A stretch of DNA of 64,000 nt from Hyphomonadaceae bacterium ML37 (GTDB lineage: Bacteria; Pseudomonadota; Alphaproteobacteria; Caulobacterales; Maricaulaceae): positions 2,357,191 to 2,421,190 of the forward strand of contig CP091241.1 in NCBI GenBank assembly GCA_027627685.1, in the 5' to 3' direction. The position numbers and the translations under genes are program-made. Position 1 is the first letter of the stretch, and every line of letters begins with the position of its first letter. A model generated the notes under the pieces. The model saw nothing but the letters and a program-made list of their open reading frames with translations. It had not been told where the DNA came from and ran no database searches. Of the stretch, positions 7,493-15,408 are shown one piece after another.

Positions 7493-9301
7493 ATGAAGCA
7501 TTTCTGGATGTCGCTGTTCGGGTCAATCGCCGGCGTTCTGATCGGCGTCGTGCTGATTGGCGTCTTCCTCGTCCTCATGGTGTCCGGCCTGATCGCGTCC
7601 GCCGTGCAGAGCGCCCAGACCGGGGCCGACCGCTCCCTGCCCGCCAGCGGCATCGTGCTGGAGCTCGATCTGCGCCTGCCACGCATGGATCAGCCGTCCC
7701 GTTCGCCGTTTGCGTTCTCCCAGCCTCTGGCGTTGATTGATCTGGTGGATGCGCTCGAGCGCGCTGGCGGCGACAGCCGCGTGTCCGGCTTGTTTGTGCG
7801 CGCCAATGAATTCGCCATGAGCCCCGGCCAGGCCGAGGAGATTCGCAGCGCCCTCAACGCGTTCAACCGCACGGGTAAATTCGTCGTGATTCATGCGCAG
7901 GGCTTTGAAGGCGCGGGCGTGATGAATTATTTCGCCGTGGCCGGAACAGGCGAGCTGTGGCTGCAGCCCACCTCCAGCTTCTCTGCGACGGGCCTGGCCA
8001 GCGAGACCCTGTTTCTGGGCGGGCTGTTTGAACAGTTCAGCGCCCGGGCCGAATTCGTTCAGCTCTACGAGTACAAGAACGCCGCTGACATCTATACCCA
8101 GACCGGCTTCACCGACGCCCATCGCGAGGCGACGCTGTCGCTGCTGGGCGATCTTTACGAGACCGCGATCACAGGCCTGGCCCGCGACCGCAATCAGTCG
8201 CCGGATGTCGTGCGCGGCCTGATCGAGGCCGGTCCCTACACAGCCCTGAGAGCGCATGAGGTGGGACTGGTCAACCGGATCGGCCAGGTCTTTGACGCCC
8301 GCGAAGCGGCCCGCAACCAGGTTGCCGGAACCGCCCGCTTCATGCCCGTTGAAACCTATGCCCGCACGCCTCAGCGCCCGGCGGGCGGCCAGCAGAACCG
8401 GCCGGTCATCGCGCTGGTGACCGGACAGGGCGCCATCGTCTCCGGGGACCCCTCTGCCGGCTTTGGCGGCGAAGAGGTGATCGGATCAGACCGGATGGCG
8501 GGCGCCATCGATGCCGCCGCCCGTGACAGCTCCGTGCGCGCCATTGTGCTGCGCCTCGACACGCCGGGCGGATCCGCCACCGCGTCGGACCAGATCTGGG
8601 ATGCGGTCATGCGCGCGCGGAGAAGCGGCAAGCCGGTGATTGTGTCCATGGGCAGCGTCGCGGCTTCAGGCGGCTACTATATTGCTGCGCCGGCCGACCT
8701 GATCGTCGCCAACGCCGCCACGCTCACAGGTTCAATCGGCATGCTGGGCGGCAAGATCGTTATTGACGGCGCCCTGCAACGCATCGGTCTCAATCTTGAA
8801 CCGCTCGCTGTGGGCGGCGAATATGCGCTGGCCAATTCATCGGCCACGCCCTGGACCGACAGCCAGCGTGCGTCCTACGAACGCCTGGCCGAGCAAATCT
8901 ACGAGGACTTCACCACCAAGGTGGCCGAGGGCCGCGACCTGCCCATGGCGCGGGTGCAGGAAATTGCGCGCGGGCGCGTCTGGACCGGCGCTCAGGCCAT
9001 AGAGCTGGGTCTGGTGGACCGGCTGGGCGGGCTTCAGGACGCCATCGCCGCCGCGCGTGAACTGGCCGGGCTGGAGGCGGGCGAGCCGGTGCGCCTGCGC
9101 CGCTTCCCTGCCGAACCGACACCGCTTGAGGCTTTCCAGCAGCTGTTCGGGATGAGCGCAGACGGAATCCGCGCGCTGGCGCGCCTGGATGCGGTCCTGT
9201 CCCTGCCCGAAGTGCGCGCCGCGCTTGAGGCGCGTGAGCGCCCTGCGGGAGCACAACTGACCGCCCCGGACGCCGAAGCACTGGCGCGCGAGCCGGGATA
9301 A
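7493..9301 (+). CDS. sppA: Signal peptide peptidase SppA, long (67K) type
   Basis: 602 residues from ATG 7493, which has GGGGCGGGAAAA upstream; the frame is open further 5' but crosses the tRNA. One N-terminal membrane helix (residues 8-35) anchors two tandem S49 protease domains in the periplasm. The C-terminal half carries the nucleophile motif SVAASGGYY (Ser in AASGG) with TLTGSIGMLGG after it. The N-terminal half carries the lysine in EYKNAAD that completes the Ser/Lys dyad in the family. SppA degrades cleaved signal peptides in the inner membrane. The length matches the E. coli-type enzyme. Confidence 0.95.
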   Translation: MKHFWMSLFGSIAGVLIGVVLIGVFLVLMVSGLIASAVQSAQTGADRSLPASGIVLELDLRLPRMDQPSRSPFAFSQPLALIDLVDALERAGGDSRVSGLFVRANEFAMSPGQAEEIRSALNAFNRTGKFVVIHAQGFEGAGVMNYFAVAGTGELWLQPTSSFSATGLASETLFLGGLFEQFSARAEFVQLYEYKNAADIYTQTGFTDAHREATLSLLGDLYETAITGLARDRNQSPDVVRGLIEAGPYTALRAHEVGLVNRIGQVFDAREAARNQVAGTARFMPVETYARTPQRPAGGQQNRPVIALVTGQGAIVSGDPSAGFGGEEVIGSDRMAGAIDAAARDSSVRAIVLRLDTPGGSATASDQIWDAVMRARRSGKPVIVSMGSVAASGGYYIAAPADLIVANAATLTGSIGMLGGKIVIDGALQRIGLNLEPLAVGGEYALANSSATPWTDSQRASYERLAEQIYEDFTTKVAEGRDLPMARVQEIARGRVWTGAQAIELGLVDRLGGLQDAIAAARELAGLEAGEPVRLRRFPAEPTPLEAFQQLFGMSADGIRALARLDAVLSLPEVRAALEARERPAGAQLTAPDAEALAREPG

Positions 9302-9618
9302 CCGCCCACAGCCCGAGTTTTCCACAGGATGCAGGCGCAGCGCCGCGTGGTGAGCGCGCTTAGCTGATCTGAGACCAGATTTCAGGCCGCAGACCCAAGC
9401 TGGCGCGGCGAAAAAGTGCAGTTTTTCAACGCCACATCCGCGTTGAAACGCACTCAATACCCCCCCTAAATTACTGAATTGCTTTGCCTAAAATGCTCTG
9501 CGCTCATGCATGCAGCATCCTCTTTCACTCCGTATTCGGATCGGTTACAGTTTTGTGACTTTACCGTGACGGACTGATGACATCCGTCGATACCGTCCGG
9601 ACTTTGATGGAGAGTGCG
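9302..9618. other. Intergenic region between sppA and the UrcA-like gene
   Basis: No gene is seen. An imperfect inverted repeat at 9415-9454 (AGTGC...TTTTCAACGC pairing with GCGTTGAAACGCACT, with small bulges) could form a hairpin at the end of the sppA message. The stretch after it is relatively AT-rich and probably holds the promoter of the next gene. Confidence 0.35.
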
Positions 9619-9945
9619 ATGATCAAATCCCTGATTGGCGCGGCCGCTCTGGCGCTGGCCGCAGGCGCCGCTACCCATGCGGACCCGTTCGAGTTTGAGC
9701 TGGACCGGGCCAGCCTCACCAGTCCGGCTGCCATCGAGCGCGCCTATGAGGCGCTGGTTCAGTCGGTGAACGCCTATTGCGCACAGGTCCCGCTGGGCGA
9801 GCAGACGCGGGTGGCCCAGGACGAGCAGCGCGCCCGGTGTGAGGACCAGTTGATGGCGGTGTCGATCGAGCAGATTGACCACAGCGCGCTTGGCGCCCTG
9901 CACCAGACACGCCGCGGCGCCGCGACGCTGGTAGCCGGTTCCTGA
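9619..9945 (+). CDS. Small exported protein, UrcA family-like
   Basis: 108 residues from ATG 9619, chosen because GGAGAG lies 4 nt upstream; in-frame ATGs at 9577 and 9607 are less well placed. A signal peptide (LIGAAALALAAGAATHA) is followed by a short mature part. It has two cysteines (NAYCAQ and ARCEDQ) spaced as in UrcA-family proteins, plus the typical FEFELDRASLTSPAAIERAY and AVSIEQID stretches. UrcA proteins are small secreted proteins of alpha- and gammaproteobacteria of unknown function; the two cysteines probably form a disulphide in the periplasm. The family call is from pattern memory only. Confidence 0.6.
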   Translation: MIKSLIGAAALALAAGAATHADPFEFELDRASLTSPAAIERAYEALVQSVNAYCAQVPLGEQTRVAQDEQRARCEDQLMAVSIEQIDHSALGALHQTRRGAATLVAGS

Positions 9946-9966
9946 CCGGACCCTATGCAGACATGA

Positions 9967-9991
9967 GGCCGGATCCCGTCAGGATCCGGCC
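9967..9991. terminator. Hairpin between convergent genes, overlapping the lysS stop codon
   Basis: A perfect 10-bp stem GGCCGGATCC/GGATCCGGCC with a 5-nt loop CGTCA lies between the UrcA-like gene and lysS. The lysS TGA (9979-9981) is in the loop. Neither strand has a clear T-tract, so it is only a possible bidirectional terminator. Confidence 0.4.
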
Positions 9992-11571
9992 AGCCTGCCC
10001 GCCAGCCCGGCCTCGATCAGTCCAATGGTTTCGGGCAGGCCGTAGAGCGCCGCCAGCCCGCCAAAGCGCGGTCCCTGGGATTGTCCCAGCAGCACTTCGT
10101 AGAGCGCCTGGAACCAGTCGCGCAGATTCTCGAAGCCTGCATCCTTGCCCGCCGCATAGACCTCGGTCTGGATCAGCTCGGCGTCTGTCTCGGCCGGGTC
10201 CAGCGCGCGCAGGCGCACGATCAGGCCCTCCATGGCCGCGCGTTCGGCGTCGCTGGGCGCACGGTAGACCTTGGTGGCTTTGACCCGGTCCTCATAAAAG
10301 CGCAGCGCATAGTCCACGAGCCGGTCCAGGAAGGGCTCGCGCGCCGGGTCGGCCTCGGGCGCATAGCGCGAGATGAATCCCCACACCTGCTCGCGCGTGC
10401 GGGCATTGGCGGCTGAAACCAGATTGAGCATCAGCGCAAAACTGATCTGCGCGCCCACCGCCGGCGGAGCGCCGGCATGGATGTGCCAGGCGGGATTCTC
10501 CACCTGCTGCTCCGGCGTCTGGCCCGGATAGGCCGCCAGATGCTGGCGGTACTCGTCCACCGCCTTGGGGATCACGTCGAAATACAGCTTCTTGGCCGTG
10601 CGCGGCTTCTGGAACATGTACAGCGCCAGGCTTTCCTGGGGCGCATAGGCCAGCCACTCCTCCACAGACAGGCCATTGCCCTTGGTCTTGGAGATTTTCT
10701 CGCCCTGCTCGTCCAGGAACAGCTCATAGACATATTGAACCGGCGGCTCCACGCCCAGAATACGGCAGATCTTCGAATAGATCGGCGCATTGGCCTGATG
10801 GTCCTTGCCGAACATTTCAAAATCCACGCCCAGCGCGGCCCAGCGCATGCCGAAATCGGGCTTCCACTGCAGCTTGGCGTTCCCGCCCGTCACCGGCAGG
10901 GTCACATCCGTCCCGTCCTCATCCTCGAACGTGATCGTACCCGCCTTGGCGTCGATGGCCTTCATGGGCACGTAGAGCACCCGGCCCGTGCTGGGCGAGA
11001 TGGGCAAGAAGGGCGAATAGGTCTCCTGACGCTCCGCCCCCAGGGTGGGCAGCATCACTTTCATGATGTCGTCGAACCGCTCCAGCGCGCGCAAGAGCAC
11101 GCCGTCGAACGCGCCGGACCGGTATTGCTCGGTGGCTGAATAGAACTCGTAGGAAAAGCCGAACCCGTCCAGAAACGCGCGCAGGCGCGCATTATTGTGC
11201 TGCGCAAAGCCCTCATGGGTGCCGAACGGGTCGGGCACATCGGTCAGGGGCTTGCCCAGATGCGCCTCCAGCATGGCCGTATTGGGCACATTGCCGGGGA
11301 TTTTGCGCATCCCGTCCATATCGTCGGAGAACGCGATCAGGCGCGTCGGATAGGCGTCTTGGGTCAACACCCGAAACGCATGCTGCACCATGGCGGTGCG
11401 CGCCACTTCGCCGAACGTGCCGATATGCGGCAGGCCCGACGGGCCGTAGCCCGTCTCGAAAATCACCGCTCCGCCGGTCATGCCGAAGCGCTCGACCCGT
11501 TTGAGCACCGCGCGCGCCTGTTCGAACGGCCAGGCCTTGGCGTCGGCGGCGAGCGCGGCGAGATTGGTCAT
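9979..11571 (-). CDS. lysS: Lysyl-tRNA synthetase, class I
   Basis: 530 residues from the ATG at 11571; the frame is open to 11664 but those residues do not look like the family. This is the archaeal-type class I LysRS (Rossmann fold), not the common bacterial class II enzyme. The HIGH motif appears as GLPHIGTF near residue 44 and KMSKS as KISKTKGN near residue 286. It charges tRNA-Lys. Class I LysRS is known from archaea, spirochaetes and several alphaproteobacteria. No class II lysS is seen in this window. Confidence 0.95.
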   Translation of the reverse strand: MTNLAALAADAKAWPFEQARAVLKRVERFGMTGGAVIFETGYGPSGLPHIGTFGEVARTAMVQHAFRVLTQDAYPTRLIAFSDDMDGMRKIPGNVPNTAMLEAHLGKPLTDVPDPFGTHEGFAQHNNARLRAFLDGFGFSYEFYSATEQYRSGAFDGVLLRALERFDDIMKVMLPTLGAERQETYSPFLPISPSTGRVLYVPMKAIDAKAGTITFEDEDGTDVTLPVTGGNAKLQWKPDFGMRWAALGVDFEMFGKDHQANAPIYSKICRILGVEPPVQYVYELFLDEQGEKISKTKGNGLSVEEWLAYAPQESLALYMFQKPRTAKKLYFDVIPKAVDEYRQHLAAYPGQTPEQQVENPAWHIHAGAPPAVGAQISFALMLNLVSAANARTREQVWGFISRYAPEADPAREPFLDRLVDYALRFYEDRVKATKVYRAPSDAERAAMEGLIVRLRALDPAETDAELIQTEVYAAGKDAGFENLRDWFQALYEVLLGQSQGPRFGGLAALYGLPETIGLIEAGLAGRLAGS

Positions 11572-11691
11572 CGCTTGTATCTGTATCCTGACGTGCGAGG
11601 GAATTAGGCAGGGCAAGTAAAACCGTGAAGGGATTTGGTCAACAGCTGGCCCGGTCCAACGCACCGCTTTGACGGACGAGGGCCCGCAGGG

Positions 11692-12384
11692 TCAATGGCC
11701 CACCCACGCCAAGGCTCCCAGCTCCGTGCCGCGCGCCTTCATGTACCCGGTGAAATCACCCGCCTGGCCCGCCGCGCGCCAGGCCTCGAGACCGGCCAAA
11801 AGGGTGTCACAGAGGTCCAGGAACTGGTCCGCCTGGAGGGTCAGGCGCGGGTCCGCGAGCCGTCGGCAGAGCGTTCTGATCGACACCATGGCGGCGCGCA
11901 CCTCTGTCTCGGCTTCGGACAAGGTCCCGCGCTCAATAGTATGGAAGGCATCGGATACCCGGCGCAATTGATCCATGATCCTGCCGCGCAGAGCCGCCGG
12001 ATGCGTTGGATCACGCTCCAGTGCCTCGACGTAGAGATCAGGATTCCATTCAAAGCCGGCTCTGAACACAAGCGGGTCTGCTGCCTTCGGATCTACAGCC
12101 TCCCAACGCCGGCACAAGCGGCTGGCAGCCATCGTGACAGGATAGGGGACAAGCCCCGGCAATTCGCCGAACTGGCGCCACCCCTCATGCAGGGCGCGCA
12201 CAAGCTCCTGCGCCCGCGCCCCGTCAGCCTCATCCAAGCCGGCAGCAAAGCGCTCGCTTGCCTCGCGGGCCGCAGTCTTCACGCCTGAGCGCTTGTAGCG
12301 CAGATACTCAGCCAGCGCCTCGAAGCCCGGTCTGACGGCGAACCAGGCTTCTGCCTGGCGGGAAAGATTATCCTGGTTCTTCAT
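11692..12384 (-). CDS. Hypothetical protein, last gene of the XRE operon
   Basis: 230 residues from ATG 12384, whose first bases overlap the end of the XRE gene by 17 nt, so it is almost certainly co-translated with it. No membrane segment or signal peptide is visible. The sequence looks largely alpha-helical, with several Trp residues (EAWFAVRPGF, EGWRQFG, RRWEAVDP). I recognise no family. Its position after a DNA-binding regulator and membrane proteins suggests a soluble partner, but this is inference. Confidence 0.75.
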   Translation of the reverse strand: MKNQDNLSRQAEAWFAVRPGFEALAEYLRYKRSGVKTAAREASERFAAGLDEADGARAQELVRALHEGWRQFGELPGLVPYPVTMAASRLCRRWEAVDPKAADPLVFRAGFEWNPDLYVEALERDPTHPAALRGRIMDQLRRVSDAFHTIERGTLSEAETEVRAAMVSIRTLCRRLADPRLTLQADQFLDLCDTLLAGLEAWRAAGQAGDFTGYMKARGTELGALAWVGH

Positions 12385-12565
12385 CAAATATCGCTTCGAT
12401 GGGCTGTTCGAACACACGCGCAATCTTGAACGCCAGCGGCAAGGACGGGTCATACTTGCCGTTCTCGATCGAGATGATGGTCTGGCGCGACACGTCCAGG
12501 AGCTCGGCCAGATGGGCCTGGCTCCATCCACGCTCGGCGCGCAGGGTCTTCAAATGGTTGTTCAT
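12368..12565 (-). CDS. XRE-family HTH regulator, YozG-like
   Basis: 65 residues, essentially a bare helix-turn-helix domain. LRAERGWSQAHLAELLDVSRQTIISIENGKYDPSLPLAFKIA shows the classical HTH (SQAHLAELLDVSRQTI), and the tail EQPIEAIFDEE is typical of YozG-like proteins. Its ATG overlaps the stop of the upstream membrane-protein gene (ATGA). Genes of this type are often paired with small membrane proteins in alphaproteobacteria. It is the best candidate to bind the three palindromes at 13967-14022. Confidence 0.93.
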   Translation of the reverse strand: MNNHLKTLRAERGWSQAHLAELLDVSRQTIISIENGKYDPSLPLAFKIARVFEQPIEAIFDEEPG

Positions 12566-13188
12566 GAGAACCGCCGCGTCACCACCAGCCCCGCCACCGC
12601 GTAGAACACCGCAAACGCCGGGAACAGAAACACGGACGGGAAATCTGGCAGACCGGCATGCATCGCCACCAGCCCCCAGACGGTGGCCAGCACCAGCGTG
12701 GCGCCTGCGCCGATGGCCGTCGCGATGGTCTGCATCCGGCGCACCATCTCGTCGCTTTCCACGATGAGATAGATGAACGCCACCAGCCATCCGCCGAGCA
12801 TGCCGATGGGCAGGCTCTGCAGGGCGCCCTTTATGATCCCGGACAGGCCGGGCGCATGATGAACGGACACCTGAACGGCGACGACATACAGAAGCACCAG
12901 GGCGATCTGGAACGGGATCATGCGCAGGGTACGCATCTCTGTCCGTGCCGGGCGGGCGGCGTTGGCGGCGGTGATCGCCATGTGGTTCTCCCGAATCCAC
13001 ACGAAGAACAGTCCCACCGCGCCACCCCCCAGAATGGCGATCATGATCCAGTCTTCACCCTCAGCCAGGGCGAAGGCGAAGGCGACGAAAAAGCCGATGA
13101 AGGCGAACAGCAGGATCAGTGCGATCGTGCCGCTGGCCCGGAGGGGGTGCAAACGCCTGGCGTTCGCCGCGTCGGAATTGGAGGTCAT
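12562..13188 (-). CDS. Polytopic membrane protein of XRE operon (six helices)
   Basis: 208 residues from ATG 13188, with AGAGG 5-6 nt upstream. Six hydrophobic segments are visible, starting with LILLFAFIGFFVAFAFAL and ending with VFLFPAFAVFYAVAGLVV. In the second half, after a membrane helix, comes ESDEMVRRMQTIATAIGAG, matching DELQQRIHMMALAIGCG in the neighbouring 136-residue protein. The two are therefore distant paralogues with an extra N-terminal helix pair here. It is translationally coupled to the HTH gene. The function is unknown; similar HTH-linked membrane proteins are common and uncharacterised. Confidence 0.88.
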   Translation of the reverse strand: MTSNSDAANARRLHPLRASGTIALILLFAFIGFFVAFAFALAEGEDWIMIAILGGGAVGLFFVWIRENHMAITAANAARPARTEMRTLRMIPFQIALVLLYVVAVQVSVHHAPGLSGIIKGALQSLPIGMLGGWLVAFIYLIVESDEMVRRMQTIATAIGAGATLVLATVWGLVAMHAGLPDFPSVFLFPAFAVFYAVAGLVVTRRFS

Positions 13189-13266
13189 ATCAGGCCTCTC
13201 CATGGATGTCGGTTACGCCCGCTCGCCGCCTGTCAAAACCGGGGCGCAGCGTCACGGGACGGGTTT

Positions 13267-13677
13267 TCATGCGTATTGGCGGCTGAGCGCAAAGAGCGAG
13301 CCATAATAGCCCGCCACTGCGAACATGACCGTCAATGCCGGCTCGAGCGGACCCCACTGCAACACCATCGCCACCAGCGCCAGCGCCGTGATGATCATCA
13401 CCGCTCCGCCGCATCCGATGGCCAGCGCCATCATGTGAATGCGCTGCTGAAGCTCGTCGAGGGCGCGCATGAGCACGACAAATTCATAGACCCCGAACGC
13501 GAGCCCGGCCACCAGCAGTCCGCCGACGATCACCGGCCAGACGCCGCCTTCGGGCGTCAGCCAGGCCAGGGCGAGCACGCTGATCATCGCGATCGTCAGC
13601 GTCCCCATGGAGCGCCAGATATAGCGCCGGCGTGCGGCCGGCGGGGCGGTTTGGGTTTCCGGTACCAGATTGATCAT
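13267..13677 (-). CDS. Four-helix membrane protein of XRE operon
   Basis: 136 residues with hydrophobic segments near residues 24-42, 46-68, 84-104 and 111-132. A conserved-looking cytoplasmic motif DELQQRIHMMALAIG lies between helices 2 and 3 and is shared with the 208-residue protein downstream. Its ATG overlaps the stop of the upstream 92-residue gene (ATGA). No enzyme motif is seen. Confidence 0.85.
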   Translation of the reverse strand: MINLVPETQTAPPAARRRYIWRSMGTLTIAMISVLALAWLTPEGGVWPVIVGGLLVAGLAFGVYEFVVLMRALDELQQRIHMMALAIGCGGAVMIITALALVAMVLQWGPLEPALTVMFAVAGYYGSLFALSRQYA

Positions 13678-13952
13678 GCCCGCCGCTCCGCCGCCTCGGC
13701 GTCACCGGGCTTCGCCTGCTTGGAAAACAGGCGCACCAGCCAGTGACGGTTGGCGACAGCCGACCAGCCCAGAAGGAAGAGGACGAGCCAGAAGGCTGCT
13801 TCGGTGGCGAGCGCGGCGATGATCACGCCGATCACGAAAATGCTGCGCGGCGCATCCAGGAAATAGGCGGCCCCGACCCCGGCCCAGGCTGTGACGACCG
13901 CAGCGCCGGCGATTGCGGCCAGCGTGACTCGAAGTGTGTTCATACGCGCCAT
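13674..13952 (-). CDS. Two-helix small membrane protein, first gene of XRE operon
   Basis: 92 residues from ATG 13952, chosen for GGAG 8 nt upstream; an upstream in-frame start at 14015 would lie inside the operator repeats. Hydrophobic segments are LAAIAGAAVVTAWAGVGAAYFL and IFVIGVIIAALATEAAFWLVLFLLG. The C-terminus is basic then acidic (LFSKQAKPGDAEAAERRA). It leads a five-gene operon of three membrane proteins, the HTH regulator and a soluble protein. Confidence 0.82.
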   Translation of the reverse strand: MARMNTLRVTLAAIAGAAVVTAWAGVGAAYFLDAPRSIFVIGVIIAALATEAAFWLVLFLLGWSAVANRHWLVRLFSKQAKPGDAEAAERRA

Positions 13953-13966
13953 GACGGATCTCCTTT

Positions 13967-14022
13967 GTAAAGCGTCCTTGACCTTGTGACGCAAAGGACC
14001 CTTTACGTCAAGCACCCTTTAC
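13967..14022 (-). promoter_or_regulatory. Three tandem operator-like palindromes upstream of the XRE operon
   Basis: Three 16-nt sites share the half-site pattern GTnAAG....CTTnAC: GTAAAGCGTCCTTGAC at 13967-13982, GCAAAGGACCCTTTAC at 13991-14006 and GTCAAGCACCCTTTAC at 14007-14022. Sites two and three abut, with centres 16 nt apart; site one is 24 nt away. A TTGACG -35-like box (complement of 14006-14011) lies across the boundary of sites two and three. They are the likely binding sites of the operon's own HTH protein, which would give autorepression. Confidence 0.7.
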
Positions 14023-14023
14023 C

Positions 14024-14056
14024 AAAAAAATACACCGGCCCCTTTCGGGGCCGGTG
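14024..14056 (-). terminator. Rho-independent terminator of the peroxiredoxin gene
   Basis: A 10-bp stem CACCGGCCCC/GGGGCCGGTG with a 4-nt loop is followed on the minus strand by seven T residues (14024-14030). It ends the peroxiredoxin transcript and sits directly before the XRE operon operators. Confidence 0.9.
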
Positions 14057-14084
14057 CTGAAATCGCATCAGTATGTTGAAATCG

Positions 14085-14720
14085 TTATTTGTTTGGCTGC
14101 GGCGTGGTGCGCAGATAGGGCTTGATCTTGGTATAGCCCTTGGGGAAAAGCTTGTCGGCGTCGGCGTCCGACAGGCTGGGCACCACGATCACGTCCTCGC
14201 CATCGGTCCAGTTCACGGGCGTCGCCACCTTGTAGCCGTCGGTCAACTGCAGCGAATCGAGCAGGCGCAGCACCTCGTTGAAATTCCGGCCGGCGCTGGG
14301 CGGATAGGTGAAGGTGGCGCGGATCTTCTTGTTCGGGTCGATCACATAGACCGCACGCACGGTCAGCTTGGGATCGGCCTTTGGGTGGATCATCTGATAC
14401 AGCGCGGACACCTTGCGCTCCGGGTCGGAGATGATCGGGAAGTTCATCGTGACGCCTTGCGTCTCTTCAATGTCCCCGATCCAGGCCTTGTGGTCCGCCA
14501 CGCTGTCCACCGACAGGGCGATGGCCTTGGCGTTGCGCTTGGCGAATTCGTCTTTCAGCTTGGCGGTGAAGCCGAGCTCGGTGGTGCACACCGGCGTGAA
14601 ATCAGCGGGGTGGGAAAAGAAGATCACCCATTTATCGCCAATCCAGTCGTGAAACCGGATCGGACCGTCCTGGGTCTCGGCGTCGAAATCAGGGGCGATA
14701 TCGCCCAGCAAAAGGCTCAT
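14085..14720 (-). CDS. 1-Cys peroxiredoxin (Prx6 type)
   Basis: 211 residues from ATG 14720, with GGAGG 7 nt upstream. The peroxidatic Cys is in HPADFTPVCTTELG near residue 46. The Prx6-type long C-terminal domain is present (PPSAGRNFNEVLRLLDSLQLT, then TPVNW and VPSLSDADA), and no resolving Cys is seen. It reduces peroxides in the cytoplasm, with an external thiol completing the cycle. It is transcribed alone, divergent from the phosphatase gene, and ends in a strong terminator. Confidence 0.95.
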   Translation of the reverse strand: MSLLLGDIAPDFDAETQDGPIRFHDWIGDKWVIFFSHPADFTPVCTTELGFTAKLKDEFAKRNAKAIALSVDSVADHKAWIGDIEETQGVTMNFPIISDPERKVSALYQMIHPKADPKLTVRAVYVIDPNKKIRATFTYPPSAGRNFNEVLRLLDSLQLTDGYKVATPVNWTDGEDVIVVPSLSDADADKLFPKGYTKIKPYLRTTPQPNK

Positions 14721-14850
14721 GGCATTTCCTCCGTCAGAGTGTTTGCGGCCAGCGGCGAACACCGGGTAACGTGTGCATCCGCCGGGCGCCACACAAGAGG
14801 CCTCCGGGCCGGATTTAGAAATACTCACCCTTGGCCCTGGAAAAGCGACC

Positions 14851-15351
14851 ATGCCTCACCTCATCCTCGTGCGTCACGCCAAAGCCGTTGAACGGATGGA
14901 GGCGGAGGACGATTTCGAGCGCGGCCTGACCGATCGGGGCCGTGCTGACGCCGCGCGCGCCGGCCAGGCCCTGGCCGAGGCCGGGCTGACGGCGGACCAT
15001 GCTTTGGTCAGCCCGTCACGCCGCACCCGCGAGACCTGGGCCGTCATCGGCGAGACGCTGGGCGCCCCGCCCGTGTCTGATCCCATGGCGCTCTACCATG
15101 CCTCGGCCTCCATGCTGGAGCGCGCCGTGCTCGATGCGCTCGATGGCGGCGCACGCTCGGTCGTGGTGGTCGGGCATAATCCGGGCATTGGCGGCTTCGC
15201 CCATACCCTAGCGGCTCAGGCCGCCGGCGGACGGCGCATGCCGCCGGGCTGGCCGACCAGCGCCGCGGCCGGCTTCGAGGTCGCGCCGGGCCTCAAAGGT
15301 CTTGACGCCGTCGCCCTGACCTTCGCCTTCGACCCCAAAGCCGAGACCTGA
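14851..15351 (+). CDS. sixA: SixA-like phosphohistidine phosphatase (histidine phosphatase family)
   Basis: 166 residues. The phosphate-binding RHG-type motif is at the start (LILVRHAKA, with RHA). The second catalytic His is in VVVVGHNPGIGG near residue 108, and the conserved Arg is in SPSRRTRETW near 53. The short length with no extra domain matches the SixA branch, which removes phosphate from phosphohistidine in relay proteins. Its true substrate here is not known. It lies divergent to the peroxiredoxin. Confidence 0.9.
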   Translation: MPHLILVRHAKAVERMEAEDDFERGLTDRGRADAARAGQALAEAGLTADHALVSPSRRTRETWAVIGETLGAPPVSDPMALYHASASMLERAVLDALDGGARSVVVVGHNPGIGGFAHTLAAQAAGGRRMPPGWPTSAAAGFEVAPGLKGLDAVALTFAFDPKAET

Positions 15352-15408
15352 TTCGCGTTTCAGGCGTATTTATGCTTTCCTGTTCGCCTCTTTGGGGCGG
15401 GCGGGGCC

